A program made the position numbers and the translations under genes. 14,390 nt of DNA from Clostridiales bacterium DTU023 (GTDB lineage Bacteria > Bacillota > Clostridia > Saccharofermentanales > DTU023), in the NCBI GenBank assembly GCA_001512945.1, contig LFTF01000071.1, positions 16,001 through 30,390 of the forward strand, given 5' to 3'. Of this stretch, positions 1 to 9,489 are shown in pieces (position 1 is the stretch's first letter; every line of letters begins with the position of its first letter). The notes under the pieces were generated by a model. That model saw only the letters and a list, made by a program, of their open reading frames with translations, was not told where the DNA came from and made no database searches.

Positions 1-4
1 AGGC

Positions 5-10
5 AGGAGG
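5..10 (+). promoter_or_regulatory. Shine-Dalgarno site of the LTA-synthase-like gene
   Basis: AGGAGG lies 7 nt before the ATG at 18 and fixes that ATG as the start. The promoter would lie to the left of the window. Confidence 0.8.
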
Positions 11-17
11 CTATTTA

Positions 18-2345
18 ATGGAATTAAATCAGGATAATTCCCCTCATCGGGTTCAAGAAGATTCTCAACCAGATGGAACTGTCATGCCTCACAATCACGT
101 AGACCCTACTGTCGACGGGCGTGAATCTGAACCCAACGAACAACCGGTGATGGTTGAGAGGTATATGAGAAAACCCGACATCAGGAGATACGGTTTCACG
201 CCGCAACAGGTAGACTCTGTCGACTCCCTGCGTGAGCAAGATGGTAAGAATATCCGTGAGCGCGTTCTTTGTTTTGTTCCGTTTGTCGCATTATTATTTT
301 TTACACAATTATTTTGCGAATTTATTATCCGCCTTAATGTCGAAGGCAGTTTTTTTACAATAGGACTTCTTTATATCCCGTTATTCTGCTTGATGCGATC
401 CATCGTTCTGGCAGCGGTTATCTCATTTTTGCCGCCACGCGGGAGATCATTCGTGTTGATCTCTTTGCTGATACTCTTCCCGTTTATCTACTCGGCGCAA
501 CTTATCTATTATAAATTCTTCCGTACGTTTTTTGTATTCTATTCGATCGGAGAAGGTGGGCAGATTTTACAGTTTTTGGAAGACATTCTCATCAAGATCC
601 TCCGCAATTTGCCGTGGATTCTTCTGACGCTGGTGCCATTGGTGGTCTATATTGCGTTTCTTCGGGAACGTTTTCTAGCGACCTGCCTCAAGGCATCGCG
701 TAGATGGCGCGATGCGCTGGCAGTTCTTGCAACTGGCTTTATCTTGTTTGGATTGACAGTTGGCCTTATGGCCACTAACCGTTCTTACAATAGTCCGTGG
801 GCGAATTATTTCCAGGAGAATGAAGTTTTGACAGGGACCAACCAGTTTGGTGTTCTAACCGCAATGGGGATTGATATCAGTCATCTGATCTTCCCGAGGA
901 GTGCGCTTATCCCCGATGATCTGATCCCCGATCCCACTGAACCGACCCACTCAATGCCGCCCAACCAGTCAGAACCTACTGAGCCTTCTGGTACCGAGCC
1001 GGGGATTGAAGTCCCACGCTATCCGAATGTTTTGCCCATAGATTATGAAGCGCGCCTTGAAGCTTACGGTCCAGGTGAAAGTTCTGACGTTCACTATCTT
1101 GATACGGTATTCTCGATGACGGAACCGTCTTACACCAATGACCATACGGGCAGGGGTGAGGGTTTTAATCTGATTTTCGTTACTGCAGAGAGTTTCTCAA
1201 AATATTGTATCGATGAAGAGATGACGCCAACGCTTTGGATGATGTACCATCAGGGAGTCCATTTCGAAAACTTTTATGTCCCTGTCTGGACCGTGTCGAC
1301 ACTTGATGGTGAGTATGCAGGGCTTTGCGGGATGATTCCCAAGCAGGGTGTCTGGACACTCAAAGAAGCCCATAAAAATGACATGGCGATGGCACCCGGA
1401 AATTTCTTCCGGCGACTAGGCTACACGACTCATGCCTGGCATAACCACACGTGGAATTACTATTCACGTGACTTATCGCATCCAAATCTCGGGTACGAAT
1501 ACCGCGGGCTCGGGCATGGGCTGGAAGTCAAACGTACATGGCCTGAGTCAGACCTTGAAATGATCGAGAAAACAGCGTTTGAATTCGTGAATAAAGAGCC
1601 GTTCCATGTTTATTATCTGACGGTCAGCGGTCATGGCAAGTGGACGAGAATGGGCAATATGATGTCAGATCGTCATTTTGATAAATATTCTCACCTCGAT
1701 CTACCCAATGAAGCGATTGCCTATCTTGCCGCTAACTACGAGTTGGAACTCGCGATGGAGAGTCTGCTCAAGCAACTCCGTGAAGCGGGCGTCGCCGAAC
1801 GCACTCTGATTGTCATCAATCCCGATCACTACCCTTATGCCCTGGAAGAACACTCTAGCTATGAGGCGCTGGCGGGCAAAAAGCTTGACAAAGTTTTCGA
1901 TATCTATGAGAGTTGCGGACTTTTCTATCATGATGGTATCGAGCCGGAGGTTGTTGATAAGTATTGTACAAGTCTTGATCTGTTGCCTACGATCTACAAT
2001 TATATGGGCGTGCCTTACGATTCAAGAATGCTGTCAGGGCGTGACATTTTCTCAGATTCAGATGCGCTTGCTATTTTCCTTGGGCGGAGCTGGATAACGG
2101 AGAAAGGTCGCTACAACGCGGTAACGGGCGAATTTACGCTACATGATGGTCAAACGCTCGATGATCAGTCGGGGTACATCGACAGTATCAACCGTGAAGT
2201 CAAGCTACGCTATGACACAGCTCGGTATATCATTGACACCGATTATTATCGGGATCTCTTAACTGTTGAACAATGGGGAGAGATCAATGAACCGTATATC
2301 ACCCATATGGAAGAAAACCCCTGGCCGAAAACGACGGGTCCGTAG
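18..2345 (+). CDS. LTA synthase family membrane sulfatase (phosphoglycerol transferase-like)
   Basis: This 775-residue protein looks like a lipoteichoic acid synthase (LtaS)-type enzyme. That family moves glycerol phosphate from phosphatidylglycerol onto a cell-surface polymer outside the membrane. The N terminus has about 80 polar cytoplasmic residues, then roughly five hydrophobic segments between residues 83 and 250. A Pro/Glu/Thr-rich linker follows at about 300-335, then the extracellular alkaline-phosphatase-like domain. Visible catalytic residues are E391 in TAESF (metal), T428 in STLDGEY (matches the T-x-D-x-E nucleophile motif of LtaS), H475/W479 in WHNHTW, H539 in SGHGKW, and D603/H604 in NPDHYP (metal). 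It is longer than typical LtaS (about 650 residues) because of the N-terminal extension and linker. It ends in TAG and converges on addB, 25 nt away. The exact substrate is inferred; another phosphoglycerol or phosphoethanolamine transferase of the family is possible. Confidence 0.85.
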   Translation: MELNQDNSPHRVQEDSQPDGTVMPHNHVDPTVDGRESEPNEQPVMVERYMRKPDIRRYGFTPQQVDSVDSLREQDGKNIRERVLCFVPFVALLFFTQLFCEFIIRLNVEGSFFTIGLLYIPLFCLMRSIVLAAVISFLPPRGRSFVLISLLILFPFIYSAQLIYYKFFRTFFVFYSIGEGGQILQFLEDILIKILRNLPWILLTLVPLVVYIAFLRERFLATCLKASRRWRDALAVLATGFILFGLTVGLMATNRSYNSPWANYFQENEVLTGTNQFGVLTAMGIDISHLIFPRSALIPDDLIPDPTEPTHSMPPNQSEPTEPSGTEPGIEVPRYPNVLPIDYEARLEAYGPGESSDVHYLDTVFSMTEPSYTNDHTGRGEGFNLIFVTAESFSKYCIDEEMTPTLWMMYHQGVHFENFYVPVWTVSTLDGEYAGLCGMIPKQGVWTLKEAHKNDMAMAPGNFFRRLGYTTHAWHNHTWNYYSRDLSHPNLGYEYRGLGHGLEVKRTWPESDLEMIEKTAFEFVNKEPFHVYYLTVSGHGKWTRMGNMMSDRHFDKYSHLDLPNEAIAYLAANYELELAMESLLKQLREAGVAERTLIVINPDHYPYALEEHSSYEALAGKKLDKVFDIYESCGLFYHDGIEPEVVDKYCTSLDLLPTIYNYMGVPYDSRMLSGRDIFSDSDALAIFLGRSWITEKGRYNAVTGEFTLHDGQTLDDQSGYIDSINREVKLRYDTARYIIDTDYYRDLLTVEQWGEINEPYITHMEENPWPKTTGP

Positions 2346-2370
2346 CCTATCGGCTGAATTCACATAATCA

Positions 2371-5300
2371 TTAAATCTGGTCTAAGTTATCATCCTGGCC
2401 AAGGATCAGTTCTTTGGCATTTTTGATTTCGTCTTTACCGGCGGGAAGTTTAATGTTTCTCGGAAGGCGTCCGTCATAACCGCACGCAGCGTACCAGCTG
2501 CAATACTGACAGGGGTTGTTCTTTGATCCTCGAATAAGCGGTTTGGCAGCGAAGTTGCCTTCAAAAATTGCTTGTAGTGTGCCGACCGCTTTAACCTCCG
2601 CAAAGCGCGCAGCTTTATCTGCTGCATCGTCCTGCCAGATTTGTTTTTGTTTTTGAAGTTTGCGAAGTTCATTAGCTCGCTCGTAGGGCTGGGCGCAGAA
2701 TGATGAATTGTTCCGTAAGCGAGGTGAACCAAACCCGGCAAAAAAAAGTTCGTTGACGGAGCGACCAGGATAAGCTGTCTCGAACGCACGCTTGTAGAGA
2801 GGTAGCTGAAAATCGGTGCCGTCTAGTAACCCCAACCAGGAAAAATTCTTCGCAGATCGTTTGTAGTCGATAAGACGGATTGCGCCTTCGCAGCCCTCAT
2901 CGATCCGGTCGACCAAGCCGCGACATATAAAAGAATGTCCGTCCACTGCCAACTGGTAAGGCGTCCGCCCAGGTTCCGGGAAATACCATTCAAGCCAATG
3001 GGGAATGAAAACATTTTCCCGGCTAAAATCGGATAGAATTTTCAAAGTGTTTACGGCACGCATCATCAACCGTTCGCCAACTCCTCCCGCTATTTGCGGT
3101 CTTGCATACCAAACAAGATTGCGATTTGCTGTAGCCGTAAAATATAGTTTGCGCATATAAGCAAGAGTTAATTGATTGCCCCACTCGTCTGCTATTTTCT
3201 GTTTATCTTCTACGTTAACTGCTTTTTCTATCCTGCCGGTCAAATCAAAGGTTGCCAGTTCAAGCAAACGGTGCAGCAAGGTACCCTGATCATTGACTTT
3301 ATCTTCTGCAATTTTTCGCTCTGACGCGCCTGCAAGATAGTCTGTGAAGAAACGAAACGGACAATTGTTGTATTGCTGGAGCATGGAGATGCTTACGCTG
3401 TCGCGTCGGCCCATCGCGGATGCCACCATCGGTCGGGACAGTGAGAATGATTCGGCGATCTCGTCGGCCGTGTAACCCGCGTCGCCGTCAATATCTGCAA
3501 GTTTGCCGATGGCGTTCCGCCAAACCTCGGGCGCTTGATCGTTACGGCGGAGTATGCGGATTGCAGCCTTGAGAGAACCCCAGCGGGCGTCAGGCTCGCC
3601 GCTCGGAATATCCACTATTGTCTCATTCCCCTCCGCCGTAAGTACACGTAAATCGTTGTAAATGGGAGACCGTCCTTCGCCTAACGTTGGTACGGATAAG
3701 TATAGATGTTCTGATGGTCGTCCGAGCAACATACGGATCAGCCAGGCTTGTGATGCAGGCTGATCTTTTTTTCTGCTCGGGAAGGGTTTCCCTGAACGCA
3801 CTGAAAGATAATCGCGCTCTTCATCGCGTAGGTAACCTTCCTGCTTAATCTCGGGAGGGAACGCTGATTCCGACGCGCCGAGGATAAAAAGTATACGGCA
3901 AGGCCACGCGGCCATTTGCGTCAGTGTTCCCACGCGCACACGGTCGGTTCCGACCGGGATCGACGAGAGCGACAGACCTTCCAATCCGGCGAACAGCATC
4001 TGTGAAAAGTGATCTTGTGAAATACGCGTGTTACCGAGCAACTCGCCGGTTTCTTGAAGGATATCGATTGTGGCATTCCATGACGAAACGAGAAGTATGG
4101 CACTTTCTTCGCGATTGTGGCGCAAGAGAGCATCACGTTGTTCCATGACACAAGAGGCGGGGGAGCCATCCTGGAAATCGCGAGAACGAGCATTGTGCCC
4201 AGACGCACTGTATGTCATTGAGTTTACAGACAAATTGAAAAGGATATCGAGTAGCAAGTCAGCCTTTGCTTGTCCTGTCCTTGCTTGACGCATATTGGAA
4301 GTAATATCAAGGATTCTTCTAACATTGGATAATACGCTTAGGAGTTCCTCTTCTTGCTCTGCATCGGAACACATGCACCGGTCAATGGCTTGTTCGAGAG
4401 CATTGTCCGTCAAGAAAATCACTCGAAAATCGCGCGCATATTTCCATCCGCTCGCGAGGGCAGCGTTCTCAAAACAGTCGATTGCGCGTTCGGGCAAACT
4501 TGTGAGGCCGCTTCGGTAATAGTCCATTAGATTGTCGAGTGAAAAATCATATGAGCAAAGCGCGAGAAAAGCTGTAAGCATTCTGATGAACGAACTCTGT
4601 TTGAGTGGTCTGCCGGCTTCGAGGTAGGCGTCCACGCCATACTCTTCAAGGGCAGTCTCGAGATAGCCTATTGTTTCTTCGGGCTCACAGAGCGCGACGC
4701 CGATTTCATGACGTCGCAGTTGAGTGGTAAGGAGCAATCTCCTGATTTCGCCTGCTGTATAGCGCGCCTCCTCTTGTCTGTCAACGGCACGGATCAGGTG
4801 ATGATCGGGTTTGGGGCGCGGAGATTGACCTCGTAGCTCACGTATACAGGAATTGGGTAGAAAATGACTCAGGGATCGCAGTGTTGCGCGTCCGTGGTGA
4901 TAGGCCGGGTCACCCTCCGTGCGATCGGTATCAGTGGGGATCGCGACGGATAATGTAGCAACGCGCTGTGAAAGCGCGCTTAGGACTCTGCGTTCCTGCG
5001 AGGTAAAGTTGCGGTCACCTCCAAATCCCAGAATCCAAATGTGTGAACGGGAGAGAAAATTCAGTCGTCCCGGCAGAGGGTCATCTTCCAACAATTCAGC
5101 GAGTTGTGCCAAAGTTGTGTCGGGATCGACAAGATCGCGTTCGCGCAATTCGCTTGCCAGCACATCAGCCAATATCGCAAAATCGTGTAACTTGTCAATT
5201 GTCACTTCTCGAGCTTTCGAGGAAAGAAGTGCGTCTGCTACCAACTCATCCTGAGATTGCGGCTGAATATCCTTTGTGAGGAGATCATGCCTCGTTATTT

Positions 5301-5706
5301 CATAGCGGTGAAAATCTCCCAAAATATTGACCAGGTCAATCGCGTAATGTGGTTTTGCGGCCATGCGATGAAAGCGTCGGAAGGTTTGGCTGGGATCAAG
5401 CAATGCTCGCTGCACCAGGATGGCTTTCCCGGCTTTTGAGATAGGACGGGCCATCTGTTGGCCTGTCTCTGAAAAAAGCCTGGTGGCAAGTCTGTTGAAT
5501 GACAGTACTTCGGCCATCATCAATCCGCCCGTTTGTCTACCGGTGATGTAACGGCGTTCCATATCGGCTTTCAGATACTCGGGAACGATAACGAACGCGC
5601 GGTGATCAGGCCATTCCAGATTTCTGTCGATGAGTTCCGCGAAGACGTGCTCAACCAGGACATCGGGGTCCGAGGAGTAAACAAGTTCAGGACGACACAT
5701 ATTCAT
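2371..5706 (-). CDS. addB: AddB-type helicase-nuclease subunit B (PD-(D/E)XK, Fe-S)
   Basis: AddB pairs with AddA to resect double-strand DNA breaks for recombination. With the start at 5706 the protein has 1111 residues, close to the family's usual 1100-1200. The C-terminal nuclease is clear: D933 in GLVDRID, D947 and K949 in LIDYK, then a Q-motif-like TDFQLPLY. The iron-sulfur staple of AddB is complete: C782 in NNCPFRFF paired with C1066, C1069 and C1075 (C-x2-C-x5-C). The N terminus (PELVYSSDPDVLVEHVF) aligns with the first strand of AddB but lacks a GxxGSGKT Walker A loop. The start is uncertain: ATG at 5706 (16 nt after the selB stop), ATG at 5700, ATG at 5748 (26-nt overlap) and TTG at 5787 are all in frame, and none has a good Shine-Dalgarno. 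Translation may be coupled to selB. No addA is present beside it; it is the last gene of the minus-strand array. Confidence 0.85.
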   Translation of the reverse strand: MNMCRPELVYSSDPDVLVEHVFAELIDRNLEWPDHRAFVIVPEYLKADMERRYITGRQTGGLMMAEVLSFNRLATRLFSETGQQMARPISKAGKAILVQRALLDPSQTFRRFHRMAAKPHYAIDLVNILGDFHRYEITRHDLLTKDIQPQSQDELVADALLSSKAREVTIDKLHDFAILADVLASELRERDLVDPDTTLAQLAELLEDDPLPGRLNFLSRSHIWILGFGGDRNFTSQERRVLSALSQRVATLSVAIPTDTDRTEGDPAYHHGRATLRSLSHFLPNSCIRELRGQSPRPKPDHHLIRAVDRQEEARYTAGEIRRLLLTTQLRRHEIGVALCEPEETIGYLETALEEYGVDAYLEAGRPLKQSSFIRMLTAFLALCSYDFSLDNLMDYYRSGLTSLPERAIDCFENAALASGWKYARDFRVIFLTDNALEQAIDRCMCSDAEQEEELLSVLSNVRRILDITSNMRQARTGQAKADLLLDILFNLSVNSMTYSASGHNARSRDFQDGSPASCVMEQRDALLRHNREESAILLVSSWNATIDILQETGELLGNTRISQDHFSQMLFAGLEGLSLSSIPVGTDRVRVGTLTQMAAWPCRILFILGASESAFPPEIKQEGYLRDEERDYLSVRSGKPFPSRKKDQPASQAWLIRMLLGRPSEHLYLSVPTLGEGRSPIYNDLRVLTAEGNETIVDIPSGEPDARWGSLKAAIRILRRNDQAPEVWRNAIGKLADIDGDAGYTADEIAESFSLSRPMVASAMGRRDSVSISMLQQYNNCPFRFFTDYLAGASERKIAEDKVNDQGTLLHRLLELATFDLTGRIEKAVNVEDKQKIADEWGNQLTLAYMRKLYFTATANRNLVWYARPQIAGGVGERLMMRAVNTLKILSDFSRENVFIPHWLEWYFPEPGRTPYQLAVDGHSFICRGLVDRIDEGCEGAIRLIDYKRSAKNFSWLGLLDGTDFQLPLYKRAFETAYPGRSVNELFFAGFGSPRLRNNSSFCAQPYERANELRKLQKQKQIWQDDAADKAARFAEVKAVGTLQAIFEGNFAAKPLIRGSKNNPCQYCSWYAACGYDGRLPRNIKLPAGKDEIKNAKELILGQDDNLDQI

Positions 5707-5722
5707 ACAGAAATTTATACCA

Positions 5723-7621
5723 CTAGGAGAAAAAAACGCGTGACTCATCGACGAGTCGCGTCCGTTTGAGTTTGTCAAAATATTCAAGTAGCGCGATCGC
5801 GAATTTTCGTGTTGCCCCCAGGTGATCGCGAAAGTCGGCTAACGTGATTCCATTTTCTTTTTCGATCGTCTGCCTTACAATCTCCCAGGCCTCGTCGACA
5901 CGGTCTTTGTGCATTAAAATTTGCGGTGTTAGGCGAACCAATGTCCCCTGGTCGATAAGCATGGAAATGAGTTGTTCACGGTTGACTTGTTTGGTGCTTT
6001 TCAGCGCGATATCGTCCAATCCGGGAGGAGTAAACCCTGACGCGAGAAACAGCGAATCCAATGCCACAATGGCGGCTTCTTCTTCCGCAGACAGCGTAAC
6101 CTTGTAACCCTGAAGGCAGATAAGGCCGTCGTGGACGTCCACGATACCCCGGTCGCGCAAACGGTCTATGACAAGATCAGACAGCTGTAGTTCGGCTCGG
6201 GGAAGAAGACGTGTGCGCAGTTCCTCACGGCGCATGCCGTTTTCGAGTGGGCGGATGCTGTGGAATCGTTCGAGCACTCTGGCGGCTTTTAGTCCCAACA
6301 AATCAAGGGATTCACCGCTGATTGCAACACGTTCATTGAGGAGAATAACAGATCCATCATTGATTAACGTGTCGAGAAGATGTTTGCTATCCTCTTTTGC
6401 AATTCCAGCCCGGTAGTAAGCTGTTTTCAAAGATGCCAGTGTATTGCTTCCGTGCGAGACGGCGAGAGCTAGCCGAGCAGCCTTATCGTCTTCTGCCATG
6501 ATAGAGAAGTCGTGTTGGTTAATATCGCGCTGTCGTCTGCGCCGCGCGGGCAACGGATCGACGATCATGCCACCGCCTACGGTCTCGAGCGGAGAATAGA
6601 AGCGAATGACAAAACGGTCGCCATATTTGGCGTAGGCTTCTTCTTCCAGGCGAAGCTGAGCGGATGCTGACTCTCCCGGTTCCAGGATGTCACAATCAAG
6701 GAGAACGACGCGGGCCAGAATCTCCCGGGCACCGTGGAATAGATGGACGCGCATATTGTTTGTGATCGGGAAGCGTGTGTGGGGAAGCGCCGTCAACTCG
6801 ACATCAATTAATAAGGTTGGGTGAAGGCTTCCCGGTTCGGCGAGTGTGTGTCCTCGCTCGAGATCAGTTTTACGTAGGCCGGTTAGATTAAGGGCAACGC
6901 GTTGTCCCGGTTCGGCCAAATTCTCGTTTGTCTCATGGATCTGTATCCCTCGGATGCGAGCGGTCATATCACCCGGATAAACTTCAGCCTGATCGCCTAG
7001 TCTGACGGTTCCCTCTATCAGAGTGCCTGTCACGATCGTACCAAAACCACCGAGCGTGAAAACTCGATCTACAGGTAAGCGGAAAGGCAGATATTCATTG
7101 TGCAGGCTGATCTGTGCTATTTGTTCGAACAGCGTTTTGCGCAGTTCCTCTATCCCGTCGCCTGTTGTGCTCGACGTTCTCATAATGGGCGCATCTTCAA
7201 GAAAAGTACCGCGAATGTGATCTCGAATATCTTCTTCGACCAGTTCGACAAACTCTTCATCGGCGAGATCACATTTGGTGATGGCGATGATGCCTCTGGA
7301 GATGCCAAGTAGCGACAGAATGCCCAGGTGTTCTCGTGTCTGAGGCATGACGCCCTCATCTGCGGCGACGACGAGCAACGCGAGGTCAATACCGCCCGCT
7401 CCTGCCAGCATATTGCTAACGAAACGTTCATGGCCGGGGACATCGATTATGCCGCATCGAGAGCCATCGGGGAGGTCGAGCCAAGTAAACCCGAGTTCAA
7501 TCGTGATACCGCGTTCTTTTTCTTCTGCAAGGCGGTCAGGGTCTCGATTTGTTAACGCAAAAATCAGTGATGATTTGCCGTGGTCTACATGCCCGGCGGT
7601 TCCGATGATGACATGATTCAT
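5723..7621 (-). CDS. selB: Selenocysteine-specific translation elongation factor SelB
   Basis: SelB is a GTPase that carries Sec-tRNA(Sec) to the ribosome and binds the SECIS hairpin after a UGA codon. The 632-residue length fits bacterial SelB. The G domain shows GHVDHGKS (10-17), RGIT (37-40), DVPGHE (60-65) and TKCD (115-118). The EF-Tu-like domain 2 starts near RLPVDRVFTLGGFGTIVTG, and the C-terminal third fits the winged-helix repeats that bind SECIS RNA. The ATG at 7621 overlaps the selA stop as ATGA, with GGAGG about 10 nt upstream, so selA and selB are translationally coupled. The gene ends in TAG just before or inside the start of addB. A probable client in this window is the UGA codon of selD. 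Confidence 0.97.
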   Translation of the reverse strand: MNHVIIGTAGHVDHGKSSLIFALTNRDPDRLAEEKERGITIELGFTWLDLPDGSRCGIIDVPGHERFVSNMLAGAGGIDLALLVVAADEGVMPQTREHLGILSLLGISRGIIAITKCDLADEEFVELVEEDIRDHIRGTFLEDAPIMRTSSTTGDGIEELRKTLFEQIAQISLHNEYLPFRLPVDRVFTLGGFGTIVTGTLIEGTVRLGDQAEVYPGDMTARIRGIQIHETNENLAEPGQRVALNLTGLRKTDLERGHTLAEPGSLHPTLLIDVELTALPHTRFPITNNMRVHLFHGAREILARVVLLDCDILEPGESASAQLRLEEEAYAKYGDRFVIRFYSPLETVGGGMIVDPLPARRRRQRDINQHDFSIMAEDDKAARLALAVSHGSNTLASLKTAYYRAGIAKEDSKHLLDTLINDGSVILLNERVAISGESLDLLGLKAARVLERFHSIRPLENGMRREELRTRLLPRAELQLSDLVIDRLRDRGIVDVHDGLICLQGYKVTLSAEEEAAIVALDSLFLASGFTPPGLDDIALKSTKQVNREQLISMLIDQGTLVRLTPQILMHKDRVDEAWEIVRQTIEKENGITLADFRDHLGATRKFAIALLEYFDKLKRTRLVDESRVFFS

Positions 7622-9099
7622 GGTATGTCACCCTCCTTCCCGAATGCGTCAACCAGAGCAAAGGTGATCAGGCGTTCCTCTTCTTCAGAGACCGTTCGAA
7701 GATCAAGCAACACAACATCGTGCGAGGTCCGGCAGAGAATCGGTGGATCAAAGGCGCGAAGAGATGATTCGAGGGCTACAACGGATATACTTCCTGTGGT
7801 GTTTTCAGGTCTGATCGCCAAAGCCCAGGACGGAACACGCAGTTCAGGAGCAGAGCCTCCGCCGAGAATCATTTCGGACGGCTCAGGCTTTGCGGGGATA
7901 CCATAACCTGAAAGCTCATCGGCCAATGTCTGTGTGCGGTCGCGAAGTGCATCCAGATCGCAGAGGGCCATAGAGAGGAGTGGGATGTGTTGTTTCGCGA
8001 GGTCCGGGTCAAGATAAAGCGCGAGTGTCGTTTCCAAGGCGATCAAAGTCATTTTATCGCATCGAAAAGCTCGCATCAGGGGGTGTGATCGCATTGCGGC
8101 AAGCGGCTTAGCCCGTCCGATGATGATACCCGCTTGAGGTCCGCCGACAAGCTTGTCTCCTGAAAAGCAGATAACATCAGCTCCGGAATCGACCGCCGAT
8201 GCGACGGTTGGTTCATCGGGCATTAGGGAAGCGAGCGCGGATGAAATACAGCCACTTCCGAGGTCATAGATAAGGGGGAGGTTATACTTGTGTGCGAGGG
8301 ACGCCAGTTCTTTCTCTTCAACCTCTTCTGTGAAACCGATAAGGCGAAAATTACTTGGGTGTACTTTGAGAAGCGCAGCGGTCGAATCACCAATCGCCTT
8401 TTCATAGTCGAACGAGTGCGTTTTATTGGTTGTCCCAACTTCGCGCAGAATGGCCTGACTTTCTTCCATAATATCGGGAATTCGGAACAAGCCGCCGATC
8501 TCAACAAGCTCTCCGCGTGAAACGATTACTTCTCGTCCACGGCAGAGTGACGAGAGCGCGAGCATGACAGCCGCCGCGTTGTTGTTTACAACGAGAGCTG
8601 CTTCGACATCAAACATACGGCACAGAAGTGCTTCAATTGATGTGGTTCGTTGCCCACGGCTGTTGTTCGCAAGGTCGAATTCAAGTGAGCAATAACCTTC
8701 AGCAGATCGTTTTACAGCGGCGAGAGCCTGCTTTGCGAGAGGCGCCCGGCCGAGGTTTGTGTGAAGAATTGCGCCTGTCGCGTTTATGACCTTTCGAATT
8801 CCGGGTTTAGCCTCATCGTCGAGTTTGCGGAGGACAGCCAGTGTGAGAATATTCTCTGTGAGCAAAGCATCGGTATCATGTGTCGTGTTGAGAGCCAATG
8901 CGTAGTCGATATAGATTGTGTCTGAGAGTATGTCGCTGTCTTGTGTTCCGAGGAGTATCTCCCTGGCGGCATCGAGGATTTTACGGACGGCATCCCTCAC
9001 GGGAACGTAGCCTAACGTTTCCATGATCTTGTTTAACCGGATGTCTCGCAACAACTCATCCACTTTCGGCAAATCACGCGGGTTTTCGATCGATGTCAT
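7618..9099 (-). CDS. selA: L-seryl-tRNA(Sec) selenium transferase SelA
   Basis: SelA is a PLP enzyme that turns Ser-tRNA(Sec) into Sec-tRNA(Sec) using selenophosphate. The protein has 493 residues from the chosen start (E. coli SelA has 463). The N-terminal tRNA-binding segment has LPKVDELLRD. Family motifs follow: INATGAILHTNLGRAPLA, VVNNNAAAVML, RGELVEIGGLFRIPDIM and LREVGTTNKTH. The PLP lysine is K316 in FSGDKLVGGPQAG. I chose ATG 9099 because GAGGT lies 7 nt upstream; an ATG at 9117 and a TTG at 9123 are in frame but less well placed. The stop is the TGA of the ATGA overlap with selB. The gene follows the DUF3343 gene by 76 nt. Confidence 0.96.
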   Translation of the reverse strand: MTSIENPRDLPKVDELLRDIRLNKIMETLGYVPVRDAVRKILDAAREILLGTQDSDILSDTIYIDYALALNTTHDTDALLTENILTLAVLRKLDDEAKPGIRKVINATGAILHTNLGRAPLAKQALAAVKRSAEGYCSLEFDLANNSRGQRTTSIEALLCRMFDVEAALVVNNNAAAVMLALSSLCRGREVIVSRGELVEIGGLFRIPDIMEESQAILREVGTTNKTHSFDYEKAIGDSTAALLKVHPSNFRLIGFTEEVEEKELASLAHKYNLPLIYDLGSGCISSALASLMPDEPTVASAVDSGADVICFSGDKLVGGPQAGIIIGRAKPLAAMRSHPLMRAFRCDKMTLIALETTLALYLDPDLAKQHIPLLSMALCDLDALRDRTQTLADELSGYGIPAKPEPSEMILGGGSAPELRVPSWALAIRPENTTGSISVVALESSLRAFDPPILCRTSHDVVLLDLRTVSEEEERLITFALVDAFGKEGDIP

Positions 9100-9106
9100 T
9101 GCTTTC

Positions 9107-9111
9107 ACCTC
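9107..9111 (-). promoter_or_regulatory. Shine-Dalgarno site deciding the selA start
   Basis: GAGGT on the minus strand lies 7 nt before ATG 9099, which favours that start over the in-frame ATG 9117 and TTG 9123. Confidence 0.6.
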
Positions 9112-9175
9112 TTCCATATGCAAGTCACACGTTCATCTTACCAAACGTTTATCTTCAAGGTGTGGAACTTATATG

Positions 9176-9415
9176 CTAATCGTTGGTAAAAATTTTGGTA
9201 TATCGTCCATTTTCATCACAGTAAACACCTTCGGTATCATCGTCGGCCATGGGTACTTGATCGAAAGGGATGTAGAATCGAACAGCGGATCCGCAGGAAA
9301 CCGAGAGTTTGCGAGGTGCGGGTATCATTTCCGCACGGTCGTCACCCATTTGTTGCAGTTTTCTGAGAAAGGAAATAGCGCCGTAGTGCGTATGAAAGGT
9401 TGCGACAAAAATCAT
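9176..9415 (-). CDS. DUF3343 putative Se/S carrier-like protein
   Basis: This 79-residue cytosolic protein matches the DUF3343 pattern (Pfam: putative Se/S carrier protein-like). It has an N-terminal strand FVATFHTHYGAISFLRKL, then IPAPRKLSVSCGSAVRF with the family cysteine C41 in the PR-x-LS-x-SCG motif. A second cysteine, C66, lies in GVYCDENG. The ATG at 9415 has GAGG 8 nt upstream and is preferred to an in-frame TTG at 9436. It sits between yedF and selA, where a small cysteine protein handing over selenium or sulfur would fit. A direct role in selenium transfer is inferred from context; the biochemical function of the family is not settled to my knowledge. Confidence 0.85.
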   Translation of the reverse strand: MIFVATFHTHYGAISFLRKLQQMGDDRAEMIPAPRKLSVSCGSAVRFYIPFDQVPMADDDTEGVYCDENGRYTKIFTND

Positions 9416-9489
9416 GGTGTTTACCTCAAATATCAAATTTTCGTTTTGGGCTGAGGCATGGGATTCGTTTTAACTCCCTCGCCTGAAAA

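Noticed and set aside
2344..2355. AGCC-TATC-GGCT hairpin between the convergent genes as a terminator
   Set aside because: Only four base pairs, overlaps the stop codon of the plus-strand gene, and has no T-run on either strand.
5043..5279. Plus-strand open frames inside addB, selB and selA
   Set aside because: They have no recognisable domains or ribosome binding sites and overlap strongly supported genes on the other strand.
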